Shown here piece by piece: positions 41,778 to 51,272 of a stretch of 64,000 nucleotides of DNA (position 1 is its first letter; each line of letters starts with the position of its first letter). The notes below the pieces were generated by a model. It saw only the letters and a list, made by a program, of their open reading frames with translations, had not been told where the DNA came from and made no database searches. The position numbers and the translations under genes are program-made. Origin of the DNA: JAJRZL01 sp964557855 (lineage in GTDB: Bacteria > Zixibacteria > MSB-5A5 > GN15 > FEB-12); assembly GCA_964557855.1 (NCBI GenBank), contig CAZLBP010000010.1:1-64000 (forward strand). Reading direction: 5' to 3'.

Positions 41778-44222
41778 CTACTCACTCGTCGCTACGGATC
41801 CATCCTTCACGTACGTGTCCAACCAACTCGCCATTTCATACAACACGTGCATGACCGATTCGCGGGCGCGGTAGCCGTGGCTTTCGTGCGGCAGCATACA
41901 CAGCCGCACCGTCGCCCCGTGCCCTTTCAGCGCCGCATAGAAACGCTCGCTCTGCAGCGGATACGTCCCGCTGTTGTTGTCCGCCTCGCCGTGGATCAGC
42001 AACAGCGGCTCATCGATATCATTGGCATGCATGAACGGCGACATGGCGTAATACACCTCCGGTGCTTCCCAGTACGTGCGCTCCTCGGATTGAAACCCGA
42101 ACGGCGTCAAGGTCCGGTTATACGCACCGCTGCGGGCGATGCCCGCCGCATAAAGGTCTGAGTGCGCCAGCAAATTGGCCGCCATGAACGCCCCGTACGA
42201 GTGCCCGCCGATCGCCATTCTACCTGGATCACCTACCCCACGGTGGACCATGTCGTCCACGGCCGCCTGCGCGCTCATAACCAGCTGCTCGACGTACGTG
42301 TCGTTCGGCTCCTCATCTTCTTCACCCACGATCGGCATCGTCGGATGATCCAGCACGGCATAGCCATGCGCCAGAAACAACAGCGGCGAATACCAGCTGA
42401 TGCGCACGAACTGATACGGCGAATCCTGCACCTGTCCGGCCGCATCGGCGCTCTTGAACTCCCGCGGATACGCCCACATGATCATCGGCAACGGCCCGTC
42501 CGCTTCCGGATCGTATCCCGGCGGAAGATACAACGTCGCCGTCAACTCGACCCCGTCGGACCGCGTGTACTTGACCAATTCCTTGTGAACGTCGGCCAGC
42601 TGCGGCGTGGGATGCGGGAACTCCGTCAGCTGCGTCAACTCATCTTCGTTCAGATTACGCAGATAGTAATTGGGCGGCTCCTTGACCGCCTCGCGCCGTG
42701 TTAACAGGATACCCTTGTCCATATCGATAAGCCGCACCGGACGTTCGTAGTACGGCGCCTGGGAACGAAACAGCCGGTCCGTCGCCTTGCTCGTCAGGTC
42801 GAATGCATCGAGAAACGGACGGTCACCTTCGTCCGAGGCGCCGTCCCCGATCAAAAACACTTTCCGCCCCCGGTCAGCCGTCAGCAGCACCGCTTCCCCT
42901 CTCTCATCAAGATGGGTCACCAGCTCACCCGGATGATTGTAGCGATCCTCCCACGAAAAATCGAACAATAACTCCGGTTCACTCTCCGGAGAATCCGGCT
43001 TCACCCGCCAGTACTTGTAATTGCGGGTCGGCCACCACCACTCCGACACGATCGCCAGATCACCGTCCGCCCAGTTCGTCCTGCTGTAGCGCTGACTGAG
43101 TGTAATGAGCGGTCTCGGCTCATTCTCGAACGGCTGCGGCCAGAGGTAGACGCGGTCGCGCTGGTCGACTTCCCTGCCGGCGTCGCCGCCGTCCAGCGCC
43201 TCGACCCAGTGCAACGCGGCGTCGGCGTCATTGCGCCAGTCGATATCCCGTCGGCCGGTGCGGGTCGACCCGAACGGGACCGGGATGTTATCCGCCAGAG
43301 GCAGATTCGCCACCGTAGTCACCACCTGTCCCGTCATGTCCCATACTTCCGAACGAAGCGGGAATCGATAGTACGGCACTGTGTACGAATACGGTTTATG
43401 GACCGCTTCGGCCAGAATGAACTTGCCGTTCGGCGACGGCATAGAGGCGGTGTACACCGCCGGCTGCCCGAGCCGCACACTCTCGCCGTCGAACGTCACC
43501 TTCACCAGTTGGCTCGTGCTATAGTAGTCAAATACATCTTCATCATACGGATTCTCGAGCAGATCCTGGTAGGTGCGGGCGGGCGTTTTGCCGCCGATAT
43601 TTTCCTGGATTATCGGCCCATCCGGCACCAGCGGTTCTTCCGGAGGTGCGCCGCGGTCGGTCGGGATCGTCTTCGCGATAATCGTTTTGCTGTCCGACAC
43701 CCAGTAGTAAGGCGTACCGATCGCATCGTTGACGGCCCACGTCGTCAACCGCCGCGCCCGGCCGTTCCTCACCTCCGCCGCCCAGAGTTCGAGATGATCA
43801 TCGAACGTCAGCACGAACGCGATATGCTTATTGTCCGGCGACCATTCCACGTTCGTAATATGCGGCTCCGCGGGCAGCCCGCTGATATCATACTCGGTAC
43901 CGTTGTCTATTTTTCTCAGCGTGAGCCGGTGGTAGTACCAGCCGCGGCTCGGGCCGTTGTTGCGCGGGTTGATGCGAATCCCCGCCAGCCGCAGCTCCGG
44001 CTGAGCGACTTCCTCTATTGACGGCAGCCCCGGGTAATGCAGAAGCAGCATCCATTCATTATCATAGCTGACAGAAACCCGCGGTGTAAACGGCGCATCG
44101 ACCAGCTCGGCAATAGCCGTGGGCGGCATCATGTACTTCTGCTCCGGCTCCTGCGCCGTCAGCAACGACGCCGATGCTACCAACAGGATCAGTGTTATGA
44201 GTGATACTTTGCGTAGTGTCAT
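41778..44222 (-). CDS. Secreted S9-family serine peptidase (prolyl-oligopeptidase-like)
   Basis: An 814-aa exported peptidase with signal MTLRKVSLITLILLVASASL. The N-terminal two-thirds form a beta-propeller-like region with repeats of the WSPDNKHIAFVL kind. The C-terminal alpha/beta-hydrolase domain has the nucleophile GGHSYGAFMAANLLAHS, the acid in LLIHGEADNN and the histidine in HESHGYRARESV. It fits the dipeptidyl/acylaminoacyl-peptidase-like S9 group. The start at 44222 excludes a 22-residue N-extension that would precede the signal peptide. Confidence 0.88.
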   Translation of the reverse strand: MTLRKVSLITLILLVASASLLTAQEPEQKYMMPPTAIAELVDAPFTPRVSVSYDNEWMLLLHYPGLPSIEEVAQPELRLAGIRINPRNNGPSRGWYYHRLTLRKIDNGTEYDISGLPAEPHITNVEWSPDNKHIAFVLTFDDHLELWAAEVRNGRARRLTTWAVNDAIGTPYYWVSDSKTIIAKTIPTDRGAPPEEPLVPDGPIIQENIGGKTPARTYQDLLENPYDEDVFDYYSTSQLVKVTFDGESVRLGQPAVYTASMPSPNGKFILAEAVHKPYSYTVPYYRFPLRSEVWDMTGQVVTTVANLPLADNIPVPFGSTRTGRRDIDWRNDADAALHWVEALDGGDAGREVDQRDRVYLWPQPFENEPRPLITLSQRYSRTNWADGDLAIVSEWWWPTRNYKYWRVKPDSPESEPELLFDFSWEDRYNHPGELVTHLDERGEAVLLTADRGRKVFLIGDGASDEGDRPFLDAFDLTSKATDRLFRSQAPYYERPVRLIDMDKGILLTRREAVKEPPNYYLRNLNEDELTQLTEFPHPTPQLADVHKELVKYTRSDGVELTATLYLPPGYDPEADGPLPMIMWAYPREFKSADAAGQVQDSPYQFVRISWYSPLLFLAHGYAVLDHPTMPIVGEEDEEPNDTYVEQLVMSAQAAVDDMVHRGVGDPGRMAIGGHSYGAFMAANLLAHSDLYAAGIARSGAYNRTLTPFGFQSEERTYWEAPEVYYAMSPFMHANDIDEPLLLIHGEADNNSGTYPLQSERFYAALKGHGATVRLCMLPHESHGYRARESVMHVLYEMASWLDTYVKDGSVATSE

Positions 44223-44307
44223 TGCTGTGACTCCTGGATTTGGATATTTACTTTGAAGCAGGATAGGGAAAGAACGAGATAAGGGCAAGCGATTTGGACG
44301 GGTTCGG

Positions 44308-44553
44308 TCGCTGCGGAAGGTCAGTCAGCCACAGGCTGCTCGTAAATACGGTCAGCTCAGTTTGGAGAATAGCAGAGAAAAGGAGCCGTTCTACGTGGGG
44401 TATGCGTATGAGGCATTAGCCCGGGCGGAGTCGGTGGCAGGCAACCGTAAGAAAGTAGATGAGTAATTAAAGAAAGCCAATGAATTAGCAGCAAACGTTA
44501 AGGATGCCGATTGGAAGAAAATGCTAATAGATGATTTGAAGAGTACTGGGTAA
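44308..44553 (+). pseudogene. Gene relic with in-frame TAA (tetratricopeptide-like C-terminus)
   Basis: In one plus-strand frame the sequence reads QAARKYGQLSLENSREKEPF, then YVGYAYEALARAESVAGNRK, KVDE, TAA (44464-44466), and LKKANELAANVKDADWKKML before TAA at 44551. The helical, TPR-like character and the way the stop falls where a tyrosine codon would fit (VDE-Y-LKKA) mark a decayed gene. The family reminds me of small bacterial TPR-like proteins ending in IxDxxDR-type helices; I cannot name it. Its start is lost upstream, where frames are shifted. Confidence 0.55.
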
Positions 44554-44613
44554 ATCAATAATATGTCGGGTTTCTTGTCCAGTTATAACTAGATTTCGGA
44601 AACCGACATACTT

Positions 44614-45729
44614 CTATACCTTACCTGTACTTAGAGCTTTTAGGTATCGTTTATATAGTTTTTTAGCTTCATAATACGCTTTACTAAGTTTCGCATCACT
44701 GGAAATAGCATCTATGATAACACTACATGCATTTGATACATTTTTTTTGTTTAACTTCGTTGCTTGATAACTCTCAAGAAAGCCATGTGGATGCTGCCCC
44801 ACCATCAGGCTAACTATCTTCTTGCCATACGCCATTGCGAACCCGCCCTCTTGGTCGCACCAAGACGATTCGCGAAACTTGTCAGTCAGGATTGCTACAA
44901 AGACATCACACTCCTTGAGTTCTTGAAGAATTCGGTCTCTCCATCTGTCAGAAACCTTGATGGCCTCGTGCGCCAAGAATACCTCCATGCCTTCAGACTC
45001 CAGGTGGGTCTTTATAGTGTTTGCCACCTTCTTGTTGCGCACCGAATAGCTGAGAAAAACCTTGACCTGCTCAGAACGCTGCAATCTTGCTTCTGAATTA
45101 TGCCGCTTTTTTTCAAGTATCCTCTCTACATCTTCGTAGTTCTTCGGATTTATTGTGAACGGATTGGCATTAACTTGTCCTCGATTTCTCCAATAGATTT
45201 GTCCCTGTGCCTTTCGCGTCAGTAGTTCCGCTTCAGATAGATCTAGACACCATCCCGTTATCTCATCGTACGTATTGTTAAAATTGTCAATCAAGTCATA
45301 AATGCTAACTCCCTGCGCCGGCCATTGTGAGTTGACAGTAAAAATAAACCGCAGAATCTCCGTTTTCAACGCTTGGCCCTTCAACTTCGTTTCACGATTC
45401 ATACTCTCGTACTGCGCTGAGTCTAACTGGAAGTCATTCAACTCCGGGCTCTGTTGTTTTGAACGGAGTCCAAATCTGATCGCATCGCAATGAACCTTCT
45501 TTGGGATAATATCGATGTGTTCGCCGGCCACCTGAGGAGTGACTTTGACAACAAAGTGCATTTCGGCCCGATTATTGTCTTTGCTTGTTTCATCAAAGGC
45601 ATAGACGTATGGGTTTCTGTCAAGCGGATTCGATGTATCATCAGGCGGAGCCATCAGTTTGACCCGGTATAAGTACGATACTCCGCTAATGACTGTTAAT
45701 ACATGGTCAAAATTGACTATTTGTGACAT
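44614..45729 (-). CDS. TIR-domain protein, possible defence effector
   Basis: A 371-aa protein from the ATG at 45729. Residues 222-320 are a TIR domain (VKVFLSYSVRNKKVANTIKT, VFLAHEAIKVSDRW, DVFVAILTDKFRESSWCDQE), with the catalytic glutamate of NAD-cleaving TIRs plausible at residue 294 (WCDQE). The first 200 residues are a separate, unrecognised domain followed by a winged-helix-like segment (SIYDLIDNFNNTYDEITGW). It lies 8 nt after secA but is far richer in A+T than it, which points to acquisition. Bacterial TIR proteins often serve in anti-phage defence, yet no sensor partner (for example ThsA) is next to it; a cellular NADase or signalling role remains possible. Confidence 0.75.
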   Translation of the reverse strand: MSQIVNFDHVLTVISGVSYLYRVKLMAPPDDTSNPLDRNPYVYAFDETSKDNNRAEMHFVVKVTPQVAGEHIDIIPKKVHCDAIRFGLRSKQQSPELNDFQLDSAQYESMNRETKLKGQALKTEILRFIFTVNSQWPAQGVSIYDLIDNFNNTYDEITGWCLDLSEAELLTRKAQGQIYWRNRGQVNANPFTINPKNYEDVERILEKKRHNSEARLQRSEQVKVFLSYSVRNKKVANTIKTHLESEGMEVFLAHEAIKVSDRWRDRILQELKECDVFVAILTDKFRESSWCDQEGGFAMAYGKKIVSLMVGQHPHGFLESYQATKLNKKNVSNACSVIIDAISSDAKLSKAYYEAKKLYKRYLKALSTGKV

Positions 45730-45737
45730 AGCCCCCC

Positions 45738-48700
45738 CTACCCCTCCCTCCCGTGACACTTCTTGTACTTCTTCCCGCTCCCGCACGGACAGGGATCGTT
45801 GCGGCCAACCTTTGGTTGGTTGCGCCGTACCGTGCGCTTCTGACGGCCCGCCTGTGAAGCTTCCGCCATCGGGTTCTTCTCGCGCGGTCCGCCTATCGGC
45901 GTGCCGGCGGTTGCGGCGGCCGCGGCGGGCGCCTGGCCGCCTCCACCGGCGAGGCCCATGCCGGTCGGGTCGGCGTGTTGGGTGACCATGTCGCGCCGAC
46001 GATCCACGCGTGATTTCTCCGGCAGCTGCACCTGCAGCTTGTAAACCAGATTGACAATCTCCTTGTCGACCGTGCCCACCATCTCCTGAAACGTCTTGAA
46101 CGCCTCCCGCTTGTAAATATCGATCGGCTTACCCATGCTGCCGTGATACGCCCGCAGTCCGATGCCCGCCCGTAGTTCGTCCATCTCGGCCAGGTGATCG
46201 CGCCAGTGCCGGTCAATCGTCGACAGCACCGCGTACCGCTCCAGCTGGCGCATGATGTCCTCGCCGTAGGCCGACTCTTTTTGCTTGTATATGTGCGTTA
46301 CAGCGCCGTGCACCCGCTCCTTGAGCCCGGCCGCCGTCAGATCCGGGATCTGCTCGTCCTTGAACTCCAGGTTCAACAGATAGATCTTCCGCACCTCATC
46401 GGCGAAACCCTGGAGATTCCATTCCTCCGGATGCATCTTCTCGGGACAATACGTCTCGATCAAGCCGTCGAGCACGTCCTCGATCAGCTCGACCACTTCG
46501 TCCTTGATCGAAGGCCGCTCGAGGGCGGCCAGGCGGCGTTCATAGATCCACGACCGCTGGACGTTCATCACGTCGTCGTATTCGAGCGTGTGTTTCCGGA
46601 TGGCGAAGTTCTGGGCTTCCACTTTCTTCTGCGCCCGCTCGATCGCCTTCGTTACCATCTTGTGCGTGATGACTTCGCCCTCTTCAACACCCAGCCGGTC
46701 CATTATAGAGCCCAGCCGGTCTCCGCCGAACAGCCGCATGAGGTCGTCTTCCAGCGACAGGAAGAAAATCGATGAGCCCGAGTCCCCTTGACGGCCGGAG
46801 CGCCCGCGCAACTGACGGTCGATACGTCGCGCTTCATGACGTTCCGTACCCACGATATGCAGTCCGCCGTTTTCCTTGACGCCCGGACCGAGCCGAATAT
46901 CCGTACCGCGCCCCGCCATGTTCGTCGCGATCGTTACCGCCCCGACTTCCCCGGCGTGCGCCACGATTTCCGCCTCGCGCTGATGGTGCTTCGCATTCAG
47001 CACGCTGTGCTTCACGCCCGTCCGCTTCAGCATGCGAGACAGGGTCTCCGAAACGTCAACGGAAGTGGTACCCACCAATATGGGTCTCCCTGCCTTCTGT
47101 TTCTCGCTGATCTCATTGATGATGGCGTTGTACTTTTCGCGCCGCGTTCGGTAAATCTGGTCCTCCACATCATCACGGACGACCGGCATATTGGTCGGAA
47201 TGACCATGACATCCATTTTATAGATGTCGAAAAACTCCTGCGCCTCGGTTTCGGCCGTACCGGTCATTCCCGCCAGCTTGTCGTACATGCGGAAATAGTT
47301 CTGCAGCGTGATCGTCGCCAGGGTCTGCGATTCCGCCTCGATCTTGACCCCTTCCTTGGCCTCGATCGACTGATGCAGCCCGTCGGAATAGCGCCGCCCC
47401 GGCAGCACGCGCCCCGTGAACTCATCCACGATCATCACCTTGCCGTCCTGCAGCACGTACTCGACGTCCCGTTCATAGAGCGAATACGCCCGCAGCAACT
47501 GGTTGATGGCGTGGACTTTTTCGGACCGCTCGGCATGAGTCCGATACACCTCGTCGGTCTTCTTCTGCCGTTCCTCCGGCGTGAGCGATTCGTCCCCCTC
47601 GATTTCGGACAGCATGGTGGAAATGTCCGGTATTTCAAAGAGATCTTGCTCGTCTTTGGGAAGCTGCGTGGTACCGAGATCGGTTAAGGCGATGCTGTGC
47701 TCCCGTTCGTCGATGAAGTAGTACAGCCGGTCGTCGATTTCGTGGAGTTTCTTGTCGCGCATGAAGGTCGATTCGACGTCCGTCATGAGCTTCTTCATGC
47801 CCGGCTCTTTGAGTACCTTCAACAGCTTCCTGTTCTTGGGCGCGCCCCGATTCGCCGCCAGCAGCAGAATCCCCGCTTCGAACTCGTCCCCTTCCTGGCC
47901 ATCGGACAGCATCTGCTCCACCTTGCGCAACATATCGTTGATAAGATTCATTTGCTTGCGTACCAGGTTCTCCACCGTCGGTTTCATCTCGCGGTACCGA
48001 TCATGCACGCTCGACTCCACTTGCCCCGATATAATCAACGGCGTCCTGGCCTCGTCGATGAGAATCGAGTCCACCTCGTCGATGATGGCATAGTGGTAAT
48101 GGCGGTGCACCCGGTCCTCGGCGCGCTGGGCCATATTGTCACGCAGGTAATCGAACCCGAATTCGTTAGCGGTACCGAACGTGATGTCGCGCAGGTACAT
48201 CTCACGCCGCTCGGCGTTGGTCATCTGATTCTGAATCACACCCACCGTCAAACCGAGATACTCGTAAATCTTCCCCATCCATTCGCTGTCACGGCGTGCC
48301 AGGTAATCGTTGACCGTAACGACATGAACACCTTTGCCTGTTAGCGCGTTCAGATAGCACGGCAGCGTCGCCACCAGCGTCTTCCCCTCACCGGTCGCCA
48401 TCTCGGCGATCTTCCCCTGATGCAGCGCGATACCCCCGATAAGCTGGACGTCGAAATGAACCATGTTCCATTCCACCGGCAGGTCCACGACGTCCCAGGT
48501 CTGCCCCAGATGCCGGCGGCAGACCTCCTTGACAACGGCAAACGCCTCGGCCAGAATATCATCGACTGTCTCGCCCTCGGCCAGGCGCCGCTTGAACTCG
48601 TCGGTCTTGCCGACCAGTTCTTCTTCGCTCAGGTTCCCAAGCTTATCGAAATGTTCGTTTATCTCGGACACGAGCGGCATCATCTTCTTGACGTCCCGAT

Positions 48701-48740
48701 CGTGTTTCGTCCCGAATATCTTCGTAATGATGTTTTTCAT
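45738..48740 (-). CDS. secA: Protein translocase ATPase SecA
   Basis: SecA drives preproteins through SecYEG. The 1000-aa product has Walker A GEGKTLVATL, VITVNDYLARRD-like GVHVVTVNDYLARRD, DEVD (Walker B) in AIIDEVDSILIDEARTPL, GRGTDI in ATNMAGRGTDIRLG, RQLRGRSGRQGD, and ends in the zinc-binding motif CPCGSGKKYKKCHG that contacts SecB and lipids. It is about 100 residues longer than E. coli SecA, mainly in the linker after the preprotein-binding domain, as in other FCB bacteria. Upstream, GGGAG precedes the ATG. Confidence 0.98.
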   Translation of the reverse strand: MKNIITKIFGTKHDRDVKKMMPLVSEINEHFDKLGNLSEEELVGKTDEFKRRLAEGETVDDILAEAFAVVKEVCRRHLGQTWDVVDLPVEWNMVHFDVQLIGGIALHQGKIAEMATGEGKTLVATLPCYLNALTGKGVHVVTVNDYLARRDSEWMGKIYEYLGLTVGVIQNQMTNAERREMYLRDITFGTANEFGFDYLRDNMAQRAEDRVHRHYHYAIIDEVDSILIDEARTPLIISGQVESSVHDRYREMKPTVENLVRKQMNLINDMLRKVEQMLSDGQEGDEFEAGILLLAANRGAPKNRKLLKVLKEPGMKKLMTDVESTFMRDKKLHEIDDRLYYFIDEREHSIALTDLGTTQLPKDEQDLFEIPDISTMLSEIEGDESLTPEERQKKTDEVYRTHAERSEKVHAINQLLRAYSLYERDVEYVLQDGKVMIVDEFTGRVLPGRRYSDGLHQSIEAKEGVKIEAESQTLATITLQNYFRMYDKLAGMTGTAETEAQEFFDIYKMDVMVIPTNMPVVRDDVEDQIYRTRREKYNAIINEISEKQKAGRPILVGTTSVDVSETLSRMLKRTGVKHSVLNAKHHQREAEIVAHAGEVGAVTIATNMAGRGTDIRLGPGVKENGGLHIVGTERHEARRIDRQLRGRSGRQGDSGSSIFFLSLEDDLMRLFGGDRLGSIMDRLGVEEGEVITHKMVTKAIERAQKKVEAQNFAIRKHTLEYDDVMNVQRSWIYERRLAALERPSIKDEVVELIEDVLDGLIETYCPEKMHPEEWNLQGFADEVRKIYLLNLEFKDEQIPDLTAAGLKERVHGAVTHIYKQKESAYGEDIMRQLERYAVLSTIDRHWRDHLAEMDELRAGIGLRAYHGSMGKPIDIYKREAFKTFQEMVGTVDKEIVNLVYKLQVQLPEKSRVDRRRDMVTQHADPTGMGLAGGGGQAPAAAAATAGTPIGGPREKNPMAEASQAGRQKRTVRRNQPKVGRNDPCPCGSGKKYKKCHGREG

Positions 48741-48764
48741 TCTTCACAATTCTCCCATATCTAT

Positions 48765-48803
48765 TTCTGTATACAGAATAAGCAATGTGAGGGACGTACG
48801 CAA
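48765..48803 (-). promoter_or_regulatory. secA promoter with overlapping palindromic operator
   Basis: On the minus strand TTGCGT (48803-48798), a 17-nt spacer and TATTCT (48780-48775) give a good promoter, with a leader of about 30 nt to secA. A perfect 14-bp palindrome, TTCTGTATACAGAA (48765-48778), overlaps the -10 box and the start site, where a repressor would block transcription. The core CTGTATACAG resembles, but is shorter than, the proteobacterial SOS box, so LexA control is only one possibility. Confidence 0.55.
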
Positions 48804-48873
48804 TTAGACTCTAGTGCATGCCGCCCGCGTCAGACGCTGCAGCAATGTTGATAGGTTCAAGCAAGATAATCAC

Positions 48874-50235
48874 TTACACGAAATACGACTTCACCAGACT
48901 GCCCAGGCTGAACAACGAGTCCGCCGCCTCCGTCTCCCGAATCAGATTCCGCGCCCGGTCACGGAGATACGCACTTGATGCGATTCGCCGCGAGACAAAG
49001 TCGTTCAGCCATGGATACGAGAGCCACTTCTCGGCCTTGAGGTACGCCTCATAGCGATTCCGGATAGCCGCTCGCAGCCTGTCAGGATACTCGCCCAGGT
49101 GCTCAAGATTACCCGACTCCAGTGCTTCTTGTATACACTCAGCCGCAATCAATCCCGACTCCATCGCCTTGCCGATCCCTTCACCAGTAAACGGATATGT
49201 AGTCCCGATTGCTTCGCCGATAGCCAACAAATTCCCTTTCCGGATTCGCTCGGTCTCAGGCAGCCCGCACCGAAGCGGCGCACCCTGGCACGCCACCGGT
49301 CCTTCAGCGTCTTTCATCAAGTCTCTCGCTGCCGGAAATGTAGCCAGGAATTTACCCAGCATCCGCTTCAAACCATGATCGCTGCCGTTCTGTCGCCGTA
49401 CGCCGCAGCCAACGTTGTAAACGTAGTTTCCATCGGCCGCTTTTCCCAGAGGTATTATCCACCCGTACCCCGGCAGAATCGACCGATAATACGCGATAAC
49501 TACATTTTCGATGCACAACGGTGACCGCACGTAACCACGAAAAGCAAGCGCCGATGGGCTTTCGCTCTCAACCACTCCCATAGAATACGGTAACTGTGCC
49601 ACGCCCCCGGTCGCAAGAACGACGATCCTTGCCCGCAACCCTGCACGATCGCCGTCGGAAGTCTCTAATGTCACCGGCCCGTTTGCTTCTGAATGCCGGA
49701 CATGTCGGATCAGGCCGAGTGCAAACGTTAAGAAATCGGCTCGACCGCTCCGGAGTGCGTGATGAACCAATAGGGCGTCGACTACCTTGCGTCTTATGGT
49801 GAGACAGTACTCCGGGATACTGAACTTTGTCCCGTTTGGGCTGACGACTTCAATAGCCCCCACTTCATGGGCGGCAGTCTCTATCTGATCAGATGCGCCG
49901 ATTCTGTTGAGGACTTCGATGGAATCAGATATCAGCAAATCTCCGCACGGCTTATGCCGGGGGAACTGACTCTTGTCAATCAGTAGAACCCGCTGTCTGA
50001 ATTTGGCCAGCTTCCACGCACATACCGCTCCCGCCGGACCGGCACCGACTATCGCTATATCCCAAACGTGGTCCGGTAGGGAACTAACAGGCGCCTGCCA
50101 TGACTGAACTTCCTGAAAAGCAGATTTCAGATCTCTGTTGTCATTATTCTGCAATACCTGAACCTCACTTGGTCGTTGTCGCGTTGGCCGACAATCCGGC
50201 GCCACCAGACAATACGTACCAACCCACCACCACAA
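48874..50235 (-). CDS. Geranylgeranyl-reductase-family flavoprotein
   Basis: A FAD-dependent oxidoreductase of the geranylgeranyl reductase/digeranylgeranylglycerophospholipid reductase group (up to 453 aa). It shows the dinucleotide-binding DIAIVGAGPAGAVCAWKLAK near residue 58, the ribose-contacting LLIDKSQFPRHKPCGDLLI, and IGEAIGTTYPFTGEGIGKAMESGLIAAE, the diagnostic family segment. The N-terminal 55 residues have no family counterpart, so the true start may be an internal GTG or TTG. Reductase of polyprenyl chains or menaquinone side chains is the usual role. Confidence 0.82.
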   Translation of the reverse strand: MWWWVGTYCLVAPDCRPTRQRPSEVQVLQNNDNRDLKSAFQEVQSWQAPVSSLPDHVWDIAIVGAGPAGAVCAWKLAKFRQRVLLIDKSQFPRHKPCGDLLISDSIEVLNRIGASDQIETAAHEVGAIEVVSPNGTKFSIPEYCLTIRRKVVDALLVHHALRSGRADFLTFALGLIRHVRHSEANGPVTLETSDGDRAGLRARIVVLATGGVAQLPYSMGVVESESPSALAFRGYVRSPLCIENVVIAYYRSILPGYGWIIPLGKAADGNYVYNVGCGVRRQNGSDHGLKRMLGKFLATFPAARDLMKDAEGPVACQGAPLRCGLPETERIRKGNLLAIGEAIGTTYPFTGEGIGKAMESGLIAAECIQEALESGNLEHLGEYPDRLRAAIRNRYEAYLKAEKWLSYPWLNDFVSRRIASSAYLRDRARNLIRETEAADSLFSLGSLVKSYFV

Positions 50236-50268
50236 AAGCAGAATAATCCACTGCCGGCACTAATTCAC

Positions 50269-50297
50269 TTGTCAATTCAACCTGCGCAATCTACCTT
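50269..50297 (+). promoter_or_regulatory. rsgA promoter, near-leaderless
   Basis: TTGTCA (50269-50274), a 17-nt spacer and TACCTT (50292-50297) end 9 nt before the rsgA ATG at 50307, so the transcript would have a leader of only 2-4 nt. No Shine-Dalgarno sequence is present. Confidence 0.45.
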
Positions 50298-50306
50298 TTT
50301 TCGGCT

Positions 50307-51212
50307 ATGAGTGAAGTTGAGAAAGGAATCGTAATCAGCACCGGCGGACGGATGTTCGAAGTTCGCGCCGAAGACGGCGCGCACCTGAAGTGCGAGGTCC
50401 GCCAGAAAGTGAAGCACCGCGCCGACGCCACCACACCGGTTGCCGTCGGTGATGATGTCCTGTTCACACGGGGCGGCGACGAACAAGGGGCAATCGAAGA
50501 AGTACTCGAGCGACGCTCCGCGTTCTTCCGACCGACCGTCAGCGAAGAATCGAAAAAACAGGTCTTGGCCGCCAACCTCGATTGTCTGGCAGCCGTTGTC
50601 TCCGTCAAATCACCTCCCCTCAAAACCGGCTTGATCGATCGCTTCCTTATTGCCGCCGCTATCGGTAATCTGACACCCCTCATAATACTGAACAAGATGG
50701 ATCTGAAACCACCACCGAACCTCAATGTCATTATCAATGCCTACCGCTCAATCGATTTCGAGGTCTTCCCCGTCTCCGCCGTTACCGAACTTGGCCTGGA
50801 CAAATTCCGTCGGCGTTTGGCCGATCATCGCACGTTGTTCGTCGGCCATTCAGGGGTCGGTAAGTCGACCCTGTTAAACCGCCTCATTCCCGGCTTGGAT
50901 CTCCCCACCCAGAAACTCTCCAAAGCCACCAACCGCGGTAAACACACAACTACCAAAATCGAGATGTTCGCGCTGCCCGACGGCGGTTTTGTCGTGGATT
51001 CACCCGGTCTCAAAGTGATGGGATTGTGGGACATTGACCGGCAAGACCTGCCGCACTATTACCCCGACTTCGAACCATACGCCCATAACTGCCGCTTCCA
51101 GCCCTGCAGCCACACCCACGAACCGGATTGCGCGGTCAAAACGGCGGTCAAAAAAGGCGACATTCGAAGCTTCCGCTACGACAATTATGTTGCTATTGCG
51201 GAGTCGATTTAA
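50307..51212 (+). CDS. rsgA: Ribosome small-subunit-dependent GTPase A
   Basis: RsgA is a circularly permuted GTPase that checks late 30S assembly. The 301-aa protein has the OB-fold N-terminus (GIVISTGGRMFEVRAEDG), the permuted order G4 (NKMDL) before G1 (GHSGVGKSTLLNRL), G3 in DSPGLK, and the closing zinc site (CRFQPCSHTHEPDC). There is no recognisable ribosome-binding site before the ATG. Confidence 0.95.
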   Translation: MSEVEKGIVISTGGRMFEVRAEDGAHLKCEVRQKVKHRADATTPVAVGDDVLFTRGGDEQGAIEEVLERRSAFFRPTVSEESKKQVLAANLDCLAAVVSVKSPPLKTGLIDRFLIAAAIGNLTPLIILNKMDLKPPPNLNVIINAYRSIDFEVFPVSAVTELGLDKFRRRLADHRTLFVGHSGVGKSTLLNRLIPGLDLPTQKLSKATNRGKHTTTKIEMFALPDGGFVVDSPGLKVMGLWDIDRQDLPHYYPDFEPYAHNCRFQPCSHTHEPDCAVKTAVKKGDIRSFRYDNYVAIAESI

Positions 51213-51272
51213 CCAGTTTGACCTTGTTATCTCAATCCATCTCCGTATCTTACCGATACTTATGGAAAGAAC

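Noticed and set aside
43209..44021. Plus-strand reading frame opposite the S9 peptidase
   Set aside because: It is an antisense shadow produced by high-G+C codon use.
46788..47687. Plus-strand reading frame opposite secA
   Set aside because: Another G+C-driven shadow of a conserved gene.
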